Origin: JBGOUV01 sp041477815
GTDB taxonomy: Bacteria; Acidobacteriota; Terriglobia; Bryobacterales; JACQDG01
Direction: 5' to 3'
NCBI GenBank assembly: GCA_041477815.1
Contig: JBGOUV010000249.1
Location: 1-10,482 of the forward strand
DNA length: 10,482 nucleotides
Numbering within the stretch: position 1 is the stretch's first letter; each line of letters starts with the position of its first letter. This document shows, piece by piece, positions 1 to 8,313 of this stretch. Position numbers and translations under genes: made by a program. A model generated the notes under the pieces. That model saw nothing but the letters and a program-made list of their open reading frames with translations, did not search any database and was not told the DNA's origin.

Positions 1-1578
<1,578 letters not shown>

Positions 1579-1581
1579 GAC

Positions 1582-1597
1582 CTGGCAAATTTGCCAG
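1582..1597. repeat. 16-bp perfect palindrome (GCAAATTTGC core), first of a pair
   Basis: CTGGCAAATTTGCCAG reads the same on both strands and begins 4 bases after the kinase stop codon. It could fold as a 6-bp stem with an AATT loop. It shares its central ten bases with the second palindrome at 1628-1649 while the outer arms differ. No run of T follows on either strand, so it does not look like a standard intrinsic terminator. Its role is unknown: a protein-binding site or a dispersed palindromic element are both possible. Confidence 0.8.
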
Positions 1598-1627
1598 ATC
1601 CTCAACCCCGCAGAATCAACGACTTGC

Positions 1628-1649
1628 CGTGGTGCAAATTTGCACCACG
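1628..1649. repeat. 22-bp perfect palindrome (GCAAATTTGC core), second of a pair
   Basis: A 22-bp perfect inverted repeat centred between 1638 and 1639. The arms are CGTGGTGCA and TGCACCACG around an AATT centre, giving a 9-bp stem if it folds. Its centre is 49 bp from that of the first palindrome. It lies in the convergent gap between the kinase and padR gene ends, so it could help stop or stabilise both transcripts, although no T-tract is present. Confidence 0.82.
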
Positions 1650-1683
1650 TGGCTCCAGGGCACTCTTGACACGGGCCGCTAGA

Positions 1684-2010
1684 CTAGGCGGAGAGAACCT
1701 CCGAGACCAGCTCGCGCAGCTTGCGGCGCATCTGGGTGAGGGCCCTTCTGCCCGGCCGGGTAATCGAGTAATACTTGCGGATCTTGCCGTGGGCGAGGCG
1801 CTCGCGGCTGGAGAGCAGCCCGCGCGCGGCCAGAGTGTGGAGGATGGGGTAGAGGGTGCCGGGGCTCATCTTGTAGCCGTGCTCGGCCAGCTCCTCGATC
1901 AGCCACAGGCCGTAGACGGGGCGGTGGGCGGCGTGGTGGAGGATGTGGACGCGGATGAAGCCGAGGAAAACCTCATGGGTGGTGTCGTCGGGTTGCGCCA
2001 CGCCGGGCAT
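1684..2010 (-). CDS. PadR-family transcriptional repressor
   Basis: Small winged-helix DNA-binding protein of 108 residues, the usual size of the short (PadR-s1-like) members. The PadR signature GTLYPILHTL lies at 51-60, in the recognition-helix part of the winged helix. The beta-wing follows as GKIRKYYSIT at 75-84, and a helical dimerisation tail runs from 87 to the end. PadR proteins typically repress a neighbouring gene set and let go when they bind small hydrophobic or phenolic compounds. Here the gene is divergent from a tripartite efflux operon, the classic arrangement for a repressor of its neighbour pump. The ATG at 2010 is supported by a TATAAT on the minus strand ending 7 bases before it, which suggests a leaderless transcript. 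The ligand cannot be read from the sequence. Confidence 0.93.
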   Translation of the reverse strand: MPGVAQPDDTTHEVFLGFIRVHILHHAAHRPVYGLWLIEELAEHGYKMSPGTLYPILHTLAARGLLSSRERLAHGKIRKYYSITRPGRRALTQMRRKLRELVSEVLSA

Positions 2011-2022
2011 AGGGGGTATTAT
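1993..2022 (+). promoter_or_regulatory. Candidate efflux-operon promoter
   Basis: TATTAT at 2017-2022 (5 of 6 matches to the -10 consensus) has a weak -35 candidate TTGCGC at 1993-1998, with an 18-base spacer. The predicted start of transcription, near 2029, coincides with the left edge of the palindrome at 2030-2041. This -10 overlaps the padR -10 on the other strand. Confidence 0.45.
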
Positions 2023-2047
2023 AACGGATTCCGATATCGGATCTCGA
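2018..2047 (-). promoter_or_regulatory. Candidate padR promoter (leaderless type)
   Basis: On the minus strand a perfect TATAAT occupies 2023 down to 2018. A weak -35 candidate, TCGAGA (4 of 6 matches to TTGACA), lies 18 bases upstream at 2047-2042. The -10 ends 7 bases before the padR ATG, so transcription would begin at or next to the start codon. The palindrome at 2030-2041 lies within the spacer, where a bound repressor would block the polymerase, consistent with autoregulation. Confidence 0.55.
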
Positions 2048-2050
2048 TAT
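2030..2050. promoter_or_regulatory. Candidate PadR operator (overlapping inverted repeats)
   Basis: TCCGATATCGGA at 2030-2041 is a perfect 12-bp palindrome. Its right half, ATATCG (2034-2039), also pairs with CGATAT at 2045-2050 across a 5-base gap, so three ATATCG-type half-sites are packed between the two promoters and the channel start codon. Position, symmetry and the divergent PadR gene make this the likely binding site. Binding itself is inferred. Confidence 0.6.
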
Positions 2051-3389
2051 GAAATGGATCCTGGCGTGGTGCACGGCGGGTGCGGTGTTCGGGCAGACGC
2101 TGACGCTGGAGGAGGCCGTGCAGCAGGCCTGGGAGAAGTATCCGGCCATACGGGTGACGGCGGAGCAGGCGGCGTCCGCGGCGGCGGGGATCGAGGCGGC
2201 GCGGACGGCGTACCTGCCTCGGGCGGACCTGGTGGGTCAGATCAACCGGGCCACGCGGAATAACGTCTTCGGGCTGCTGTTGCCGCAGTCGGTGATCTCG
2301 CCGATTTCGGGTCCGGTGCTCGGGCGGACGGCCCTGACCAATGTGTGGGGGACGGCGGCGGGGTTGCTGGTGTCGTGGGAGCCGTTTGATTTCGGGGCGC
2401 GGCGGGCGCAAGTGGAGGCGGCCGGGAAGGCACGGGATCGGGCGGAGGCGGAGACGGCAGTGCGCCGGCTGGAGGTGGGGGCGGCGGCGGCCGATGCCTT
2501 TCTGACCGTGCTGGCGGCGGGGCAGTTGGTGAAGGCGGCGCAGGCCAGCGTGGAACGGGCGCAGGTGCTGGACCAGAGCGTTCAGGCGTTGGTAAAGGCG
2601 GAGTTGCGGCCAGGGGCCGATGGATCGCGGGCACAAGCGGAGCTGGTCCAGGCGCGGACGCAGTGGATCCAGGCCGAGAAGGCGGAGCGGATGGCGCGGG
2701 CAGCCCTGGCGCAGTGGGTGGGGAGGGAGCCGGGGTCGCTGGAGGCCGGGCGGTTATTGCGGACGCCGGCGGGGGAGGCGGCCGGCGGGGGCGTGGAGAA
2801 GAATCCGCGGGTGGCCGCGCAGGCGGCGGCGGTAGAGGTGGTAAAGGCGCGGGAGAAGGTGCTGGAGAGGTCGTATTTTCCGAAGTTCAGCTTGCAGGGG
2901 ACGACGTTTGCGCGGGGCAGCGGGGCGCGGCCGGACGGGACCACGGGAGGAGCGGGGTCGGGACTGGGGCCGAACTTCTACAACTGGGCATTGGGAATGA
3001 CGGTCACCTTTCCCATGCTGGACCTGCCCGCGCTGCGGGCCCGGAAGCAGACGGAGGTGCATAACGAGCGCGCGGAAGTGGCCCGGCAGGAGCAGGTGGT
3101 GCAGGAGCTGAACGCCGAGGCGGGTAAGGCGCGGGCGGGACTGGAGGGGGCGCGGCGGGTAGCCGAGAATACGCCGCTGGGGGTGCAGGCCACGCGGACC
3201 TTGGTGGAGCAGGCTACGGCGCGGTATCAGGCGGGATTGGGGACGATCGTCGAGGTGGCGGAAGCGCAGCGGCTGCTGTCGCAGGCGGAAATCGATGACG
3301 CGCTGGCGGCGCTGGGGGTGTGGAGGGCGCTGCTGGCGTTGCGGGCGGCGGAGGGGGATGTGGGGGTGTACCTGGGGGAGGTGCGATGA
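2049..3389 (+). CDS. TolC-family outer membrane efflux protein
   Basis: Outer-membrane channel of the tripartite pump encoded by the next two genes. The 446-residue length is normal for the family. Residues 1-15 form a short signal peptide (MKW, then a hydrophobic stretch) with likely cleavage before QTLTLEEAV, the typical first helix of TolC proteins. Two repeated helix-strand halves follow, roughly 17-235 and 250-440. The second contains the family-like RYQAGLGTIVEVAEAQRLL at 392-410. The protein is rich in Ala, Gln and Glu helices, as expected for the periplasmic barrel. Cys8 is preceded by Trp and does not form a lipobox, so it is probably not a lipoprotein. The ATG at 2049 has little Shine-Dalgarno support, but signal-peptide geometry fixes the start. 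It is first in the operon, immediately downstream of the proposed PadR operator. Confidence 0.92.
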   Translation: MKWILAWCTAGAVFGQTLTLEEAVQQAWEKYPAIRVTAEQAASAAAGIEAARTAYLPRADLVGQINRATRNNVFGLLLPQSVISPISGPVLGRTALTNVWGTAAGLLVSWEPFDFGARRAQVEAAGKARDRAEAETAVRRLEVGAAAADAFLTVLAAGQLVKAAQASVERAQVLDQSVQALVKAELRPGADGSRAQAELVQARTQWIQAEKAERMARAALAQWVGREPGSLEAGRLLRTPAGEAAGGGVEKNPRVAAQAAAVEVVKAREKVLERSYFPKFSLQGTTFARGSGARPDGTTGGAGSGLGPNFYNWALGMTVTFPMLDLPALRARKQTEVHNERAEVARQEQVVQELNAEAGKARAGLEGARRVAENTPLGVQATRTLVEQATARYQAGLGTIVEVAEAQRLLSQAEIDDALAALGVWRALLALRAAEGDVGVYLGEVR

Positions 3390-3390
3390 G

Positions 3391-3425
3391 CAGTGGCCAG
3401 TGTCCAGTGGCCAGTGTCCAGTGGG
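3391..3425. repeat. Short tandem heptamer array (CAGTGKS x5)
   Basis: Five head-to-tail 7-base units run CAGTGGC, CAGTGTC, CAGTGGC, CAGTGTC, CAGTGGG, equivalent to about 2.4 copies of a 14-bp unit. The array begins 2 bases after the channel stop codon and fills half of the 70-bp gap before the permease gene. It resembles the short tandemly repeated heptamers known from some cyanobacteria. It is non-coding and too short and simple to be CRISPR. Confidence 0.85.
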
Positions 3426-3459
3426 GAGAGGGCCGTGGCGGAAGTGAGGTGAAGCAGGG

Positions 3460-6400
3460 ATGAGATTGGTATTGCTGGCGATGCGGCGGCCCATCACGAT
3501 TGTGGTGGTGGTGTTGGCGATGGCGCTCGGCGCGGGGCTGGCGTTGCGGGAGATGAAGGTGGACATCTTTCCCAGCCTGGGGGCGCCGGCGGTCTACGTC
3601 GCGCAGCCGTATGGAGGGATGGATCCGTCACAGATGGAGGGGTTTCTTACTTACTATTACGAGTATCATTTCCTTTACATTACGGGGATTGAGCACGTCG
3701 AGTCGAAGAACATTCAGGGCGTGGCGCTGATGAAGCTGGTGTTCCATCCGGGGACCGACATGGCGCAGGCCATGGCGCAGGTGGTGGGGTACGTGAATCG
3801 GGCGCGGGCGTTCATGCCCACGGGGGCGGTGCCGCCGTTCATCGTGCGCTATGACGCCGGGTCGGTGCCGGTGGGGCAGTTGATTTTTTCGAGTCCGCTG
3901 CGGAGTCCGGGGGAGATGCAGGACATCGCGCTGAACCGCGTGCGGCCGCTGTTTGCGACGCTGCCGGGGGTGTCGGCGCCGCCGCCGTTCGGGGGGAACC
4001 AGAGAACCATCGTGGTGCGGGTGAATCCGGAACGCTTGCGGGCGTACCGGCTGTCGCCGGAGGAAGTGATCGCGGCGGTGAACCGGGGGACCACCGTGCT
4101 GCCGTCGGGGAACGTGCGGACCGAGAGCCTGCTGCGGATCGCCTCGACCAACGCAGTGCTGGGGGGGAACCTGGCGGAGTTACTGGAGACGCCGATGAAG
4201 GCCGGCGTCTACCTGCGGGATATCGGGACGATTGAGAGCGGCACAGATATCGTCAGTGGGTATGCGCACGTGAACGGGCGGCGGACGGTCTACATTCCGG
4301 TGACCAAGCGGGCCGACGCGTCCACGCTGGACGTGATCCGGCGGGTGAAGGAGGCGCTGCCGCGGATGCGCGAGGCGGCGCCGGAGGACGTGGACATTCG
4401 CCTGGAGTTCGACCAGTCGCGGTACGTGACCGGCGCGATTCGGAACCTCGTTATAGAAGGCCTGCTGGGAGCGGCGCTGACGGGGTTGATGGTGCTGCTG
4501 TTTCTGCGGGACTGGCGCAGCGCGCTGATTGTGGTTCTGACGATTCCGTTTTCGCTCTTGGCGGCGGTGGTGTGGTTGTGGGCCAGCGGGCAGACCATCA
4601 ACCTGATGACCCTGGGCGGATTGGCCCTGGCCGTGGGGGTGCTGGTGGACGAGGCCACCGTGGAAGTGGAGAACATCCACACGCACCTGACCGGTGGATT
4701 GAGGCCGGCTCAGGCAGTGGTGGAGGCGTGCCGGAAGACGGCGCTGCCGCGGCTGCTGGCAATGTTGTGCATCCTGTCGGTGTTCCTGCCGGCGGTCTTC
4801 ATGGTGGGGGTGGGGAGGCAGTTGTTTGTGCCGCTGGCCTTGGCGGTGGGGTTCGCCATGCTGTCGTCGTACCTGTTGTCGAGCACGCTGCTCCCGGTGA
4901 TGGCCACGGTGGTGATGCGGCATGGGCAGGGAGAGGACCGGACCGGCGGACTGTACGGGCTGTACGGGACGCTGGTGGATTGGGCGGTGCGGCTGCGGTG
5001 GCCGATGATTGCGGTCTATGTGGCGGTGGCGGCGCTGGTGGTGTGGATCGTGCCGAAGCGGCTGGGAACCGAGATATTTCCGGCGGTCGACACCGGCATG
5101 TTCCAGTTGCGGCTGCGCGCGCCGGTGGGAACGCGGATCGAACGGACGGAGCTGGCGGCGTTGCAGGCGCTGGAGGTCATCCGGGCGGAGGCGGGTCCGG
5201 ACAACGTGCAGATTACGTCGGGGTTCATCGGGGTGCAACCGCCGGCGTATCCGATTAACACGATTGTCCTGTGGACCAGCGGGCCGCAGGAGGCGGTGCT
5301 GCTGGTGGCCCTGAAGGCGGGGGCGCCGGTGGGGGTGGAGGCGCTAAAGGAGAAGCTGCGGGCGAAGCTGCCGCTGGCGCTGCCGGGGACCACGTTCTCG
5401 TTCGAGGCGGCGGATATTGTGGGGCAGGTGATGAGCTTCGGGTCGCCGACGCCGGTCGAGGTGGCGGTGTCGGGACCGAGCTTGGCGGTCGACCGGGCGC
5501 ATGCCGAGAAGGTGCGGTTGGAGATGGGGAAGATTGCCTCGCTGCGCGATTTGCAGTACGGGCAGCCGCTCGACTACCCGACGCTGGACGTGCAGGTGGA
5601 CCGCGAGCGGGCGGGACAATTCGGGCTGACTACGGCGGACGTGACGAGGTCGCTGGTGGCGGCGACGTCGTCGAGCCGGTTCACCGATCCGAACTACTGG
5701 AGAGATCCGGTCAGCGGGAACGGATTCCAGATCCAGGTGGAGATTCCGCAGCTCAAGATGGCGTCGCTGGAGGATGTCCGGGAGATTCCGGTGATGAAGA
5801 ACGGAGAGTCCAGGCCCTTGGTGGGGGACGTGGCGGAGGTGCGCTACGGGACCACGATGGGCGAAGTGGACCGGTACAACATGCAGCGCATGGTAAGCCT
5901 CACGGCCAACATTCATGGGGAGACGCTGGGGGAGACGGCGGCGAAGGTACGGGCGGCGGTGGCGCGGGCGGGTGCGCCGCCCCGCGGCGTCCGGGTGGAG
6001 GTGCGGGGGCAGGCGCCGCCCCTGGAGCAGACGATGGAGGGGTTGAGGACGGGGATGTTGTTGTCGATTGCGGTGATCTTCTTGTTGCTGGCGGCGAACT
6101 TCCAATCGTTCCGGCTGGCGGTGGCGGTGGTGTCCACAGTGCCGGCGGTGATCTGCGGGGTGTTGGCGGCGCTGGTGGTGACCGGGACGACGCTGAACGT
6201 GCAGTCGTTCATGGGCGCGATCATGGCCATCGGAGTGGCGGTGGCGAACGCGATCCTGCTGGTAACGTTCGCCGAGATGGCGCGGCGGGAGGGGATGACG
6301 TCGCGGGAGGCGGCGCGGGAGGGGGCGCGGGGACGGCTGCGGGCGATCCTGATGACCGCGCTGGCCATGAGCGCCGGAATGATCCCGATGGCGCTGGGAT

Positions 6401-6561
6401 GGGGAGAGGGGGGACAGCAGAGTGCGCCGCTGGGTCGCGCGGTAATTGGAGGGTTGCTGGCGGCGACGGTGGCCACGCTAACCGTGCTGCCGGCCGTGTA
6501 TGCGATTTTGCAGCGGGGGCGGACACGGGGTTCGGCGTCGCTGGTGGAGGAGGTTCCATGA
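3460..6561 (+). CDS. RND-superfamily efflux transporter permease (AcrB/CusA-like)
   Basis: Inner-membrane, proton-driven pump of a tripartite exporter, 1033 residues, full length for the superfamily. TM1 lies at about 10-29, followed by a first periplasmic porter/docking loop (30-328), TM2-TM6 (about 329-484), TM7 (514-531), a second periplasmic loop (540-860), and TM8-TM12 (863-1015). TM4 carries the acidic pair Asp397/Glu398 in VGVLVDEATVEVENI, equivalent to Asp407/Asp408 of AcrB. TM11 keeps Thr966 (AcrB Thr978). TM10, however, reads IGVAVANAILLV, with Ala929 where AcrB has Lys940. A GAGGT ribosome site at 3446-3450, 9 bases upstream, supports the ATG. The substrate is unknown: the D-E pair and lack of CusA methionine hints favour organic compounds over metals, but weakly. 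Its stop overlaps the next start (ATGA). Confidence 0.95.
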   Translation: MRLVLLAMRRPITIVVVVLAMALGAGLALREMKVDIFPSLGAPAVYVAQPYGGMDPSQMEGFLTYYYEYHFLYITGIEHVESKNIQGVALMKLVFHPGTDMAQAMAQVVGYVNRARAFMPTGAVPPFIVRYDAGSVPVGQLIFSSPLRSPGEMQDIALNRVRPLFATLPGVSAPPPFGGNQRTIVVRVNPERLRAYRLSPEEVIAAVNRGTTVLPSGNVRTESLLRIASTNAVLGGNLAELLETPMKAGVYLRDIGTIESGTDIVSGYAHVNGRRTVYIPVTKRADASTLDVIRRVKEALPRMREAAPEDVDIRLEFDQSRYVTGAIRNLVIEGLLGAALTGLMVLLFLRDWRSALIVVLTIPFSLLAAVVWLWASGQTINLMTLGGLALAVGVLVDEATVEVENIHTHLTGGLRPAQAVVEACRKTALPRLLAMLCILSVFLPAVFMVGVGRQLFVPLALAVGFAMLSSYLLSSTLLPVMATVVMRHGQGEDRTGGLYGLYGTLVDWAVRLRWPMIAVYVAVAALVVWIVPKRLGTEIFPAVDTGMFQLRLRAPVGTRIERTELAALQALEVIRAEAGPDNVQITSGFIGVQPPAYPINTIVLWTSGPQEAVLLVALKAGAPVGVEALKEKLRAKLPLALPGTTFSFEAADIVGQVMSFGSPTPVEVAVSGPSLAVDRAHAEKVRLEMGKIASLRDLQYGQPLDYPTLDVQVDRERAGQFGLTTADVTRSLVAATSSSRFTDPNYWRDPVSGNGFQIQVEIPQLKMASLEDVREIPVMKNGESRPLVGDVAEVRYGTTMGEVDRYNMQRMVSLTANIHGETLGETAAKVRAAVARAGAPPRGVRVEVRGQAPPLEQTMEGLRTGMLLSIAVIFLLLAANFQSFRLAVAVVSTVPAVICGVLAALVVTGTTLNVQSFMGAIMAIGVAVANAILLVTFAEMARREGMTSREAAREGARGRLRAILMTALAMSAGMIPMALGWGEGGQQSAPLGRAVIGGLLAATVATLTVLPAVYAILQRGRTRGSASLVEEVP

Positions 6562-7625
6562 GCGCGCTGCTTGCGGTGTTCTTGTTGCAGGTTCCGGCGG
6601 TGGACGCCGTGCGGGTGGTGGCCAAGGTGGTGGAGCGAACCATCAAGCTGCCGGGGGAGTTGTGGCCGTACCAGAGGGTCGCCCTGCGGGCTCGGGTGGC
6701 CGGGTTTGTCGACAAGGTGGAGGTGGACCGGGGGTCGGTGGTGAAGCGGGAGCAGGTGCTGGCGAGGCTGGTGGCGCCGGAGATGAAGGCCCAGATCGCC
6801 GAGGCGGAGGCGAAGGTCCAGGCGATGGAGTCGCAACGCGCGGAGGCGCAGGCCAAGCTGGTGGGGGAGGAGAGCACGCTGGACCATTTGAAGAAGGCCG
6901 CGTCCACGCCGGGGGTGGTGGCGGGGAACGACATCGTGCTGGCGGAGAAGGCGGCGGAAGCGACGCGGGCACGGATACGGTCGATCGAAGGCTCGGTGAA
7001 GGCGGCGCGGGCAGCGGTGGAGACGATACGGGAGATGGAGAAGTACCTGGTGGTGACGGCGCCGTTCGACGGTGTGATCACGGAGCGGATGGTGCATCCG
7101 GGAGCCCTGGCCGGGCCGGCGGGAGAAGCGCTGTTCGAGCTCGAGCAAGTGGCGCGGCTGCGGCTGGTGGTGGCGGTGCCGGAGGTAAATCTGGGGGCGA
7201 TGGTCCCGGGCGCGCGGGTGTCGTTCACGGCGCCGGCGTATCCGGGGGAGACGTTTACAGGGGTGACGGCGCGGGTCACGCGGTCGGTGGACGTGAAGAC
7301 CCGGGCGATGCCCGTGGAATTGGACGTGGACAATACGGGGGGAAGACTGGCGCCGGGCATGTATCCGGAAGTGAGCTGGCCGGTGCGCCGGGCCAAGCCG
7401 TCGCTGCTGGTGCCACCGACGGCGGTGGCGACCACAACGGAGCGGTCGTTCGTGGTGCGCATCCGGGAGGGCGTGGTCGAGTGGGTGAATGTGGCGCGGG
7501 GGGTGCCCATGGGGGGGCTGGTGGAGGTGTTCGGGGCGCTGCAGGCGGGGGACGTGGTGGCGCGGCGGGGTACCGACGAGTTGCGGGAGGGGACGCGGGT
7601 CAGCGCCGCCGAACCGCGACCGTAA
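6558..7625 (+). CDS. Efflux periplasmic adaptor (membrane-fusion protein)
   Basis: Periplasmic adaptor, 355 residues, that bridges the RND permease and TolC-like channel. A short hydrophobic N-terminus (1-17) serves as signal or anchor, and no lipobox cysteine is present. The first half of the lipoyl/barrel-sandwich domain lies at about 38-72 (RVAGFVDKVEVDRGSVVKREQ). A long alpha-helical hairpin follows at about 75-160, then the second lipoyl half (VTAPFDGVITERMVHPGA, 166-183). A beta-barrel spans about 200-275 and a membrane-proximal domain runs to the end. The start is an ATGA overlap with the permease stop, and a strong GGAGGAGG at 6546-6553 lies just upstream, so translation is probably coupled. 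The same frame is open far upstream inside the permease gene, but that part is a shadow. The order channel-permease-adaptor is the reverse of the common adaptor-permease-channel. Confidence 0.93.
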   Translation: MSALLAVFLLQVPAVDAVRVVAKVVERTIKLPGELWPYQRVALRARVAGFVDKVEVDRGSVVKREQVLARLVAPEMKAQIAEAEAKVQAMESQRAEAQAKLVGEESTLDHLKKAASTPGVVAGNDIVLAEKAAEATRARIRSIEGSVKAARAAVETIREMEKYLVVTAPFDGVITERMVHPGALAGPAGEALFELEQVARLRLVVAVPEVNLGAMVPGARVSFTAPAYPGETFTGVTARVTRSVDVKTRAMPVELDVDNTGGRLAPGMYPEVSWPVRRAKPSLLVPPTAVATTTERSFVVRIREGVVEWVNVARGVPMGGLVEVFGALQAGDVVARRGTDELREGTRVSAAEPRP

Positions 7626-7646
7626 GGGATTTCGGCAGCTTGCGCT

Positions 7647-7661
7647 CTATTAACTTAATAG
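7647..7661. repeat. AT-rich inverted repeat CTATTAA-C-TTAATAG
   Basis: A perfect 7-bp inverted repeat with a single central base lies in the 81-bp gap between the convergent efflux operon and the tyrosinase-like gene. It is strikingly AT-rich for this DNA. The stem is too weak and the loop too small for an intrinsic terminator, so a protein-binding site is more plausible. Its function is unknown. Confidence 0.6.
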
Positions 7662-7706
7662 TGTTTCCGGCCGTCTAACGACTCCGGCGTGCAGCGGCGG
7701 CGCGGC

Positions 7707-8240
7707 TCACAGATTCCTCCAGCGCTCGTAGACACCGAGCAAGAAAGCGTGGAACGGCCAGAAAATCGGATCGGATGGCGATGTTTGCGTATCTGGCATC
7801 TGTCCTCCGGCGGCATCATGGACGGCAGCGTGATACGGGAGAATACGATTGTTCAGCGCGTTGTAAGTGGTGATCTGTTGGAGCGCCGCAGGCCTGAGAT
7901 TTGCCGGCAGTGGCATATTCACATTCGTATTGTTTTTGTTGAGTTGAGCCGGAATCGGCTTCGCTGGATTCCAGTATGGCAGCGGTACGAATCTCGCGCC
8001 GCCATTGTTGGCTAGCCAGGTCTCCAGCTCGGCAACGAAATGCTGGTGCCAGGTGAGAAAGCCGGTGTCGTGAATCATCAGCGCCATATCCTGACCAGCC
8101 GCGGCGTGCTCTGCGACCGGGTTATCGGTGGGTTTGGCGATGTACTGGTCGAGCAGCGCCCGAAGTTTGGTGAGCGCCACATTGGTCAAGGTCGATACGT
8201 CCTTACGGTTTGGCAAGATTTTCTCCTCCTGATCTGACAT
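7707..8240 (-). CDS. Compact tyrosinase-like dicopper protein
   Basis: Type-3 copper protein related to tyrosinase/polyphenol oxidase, which hydroxylates phenols and oxidises catechols to quinones. Six candidate copper ligands are present with family-like spacing. CuA has His45, His57 and His65 (HDTGFLTWHQHF). CuB has His137 and His141 (HAAVHDAAGGQM) and His164 in SPSDPIFWPFHAF at 154-166. The usual Asp four residues after the last CuB His is Leu168, and the usual WHR is WHQ. At 177 residues it is much shorter than the roughly 270-300 of Streptomyces tyrosinases. The CuA-CuB gap (His65 to His137) is only 72 residues. No signal peptide and no caddie partner are seen, so location is uncertain. 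The ATG at 8240 is chosen; an in-frame GTG at 8285 would add 15 residues and is possible. The local GC is lower than in neighbouring genes, suggesting transfer. Monophenolase versus catechol oxidase activity cannot be told. Confidence 0.82.
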   Translation of the reverse strand: MSDQEEKILPNRKDVSTLTNVALTKLRALLDQYIAKPTDNPVAEHAAAGQDMALMIHDTGFLTWHQHFVAELETWLANNGGARFVPLPYWNPAKPIPAQLNKNNTNVNMPLPANLRPAALQQITTYNALNNRILPYHAAVHDAAGGQMPDTQTSPSDPIFWPFHAFLLGVYERWRNL

Positions 8241-8313
8241 CGTACCAGTTCGCCGAGGCACAGTTTCGTCGGAGCTGGAAGCCACCCTGCTCTTCTGCGC
8301 CTCTAACAGTTAC

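Noticed and set aside
1579..1683. The two palindromes as intrinsic terminators or sigma-54 promoters
   Set aside because: No T-tract follows the stems on either strand, and GG/GC spacing does not fit the sigma-54 -24/-12 rule.
1666..1690. TTGACA at 1666-1671 followed by TAGACT or TAGGCG, a possible plus-strand promoter
   Set aside because: The spacers are only 8 or 13 bases and no plus-strand gene follows; it lies next to the padR stop codon.
3391..3425. Heptamer array as a CRISPR
   Set aside because: The units are 7 bases, contiguous and without spacers.
5271..6557. Plus-strand open frame inside the permease gene, continuous with the adaptor frame
   Set aside because: The Gly-rich product has no domain and overlaps a full-length RND permease in another frame. 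The adaptor begins at 6558 with its own ribosome site.
5913..7510. Long minus-strand frames opposite the permease and adaptor genes
   Set aside because: Compositional shadows of GC-rich codons. Both plus-strand products have full domain architecture.
7689..8015. Plus-strand open frame of 108 codons in the low-GC patch
   Set aside because: No recognisable domain; it is the antisense of the CuB half of the tyrosinase-like gene, which has six conserved histidines.
8241..8285. GTG at 8285 as the tyrosinase-like start
   Set aside because: It would add a Ser/Arg-rich 15-residue tail lying in the FRG relic. ATG 8240 gives a plausible N-terminus, though ribosome-site evidence is weak for both.
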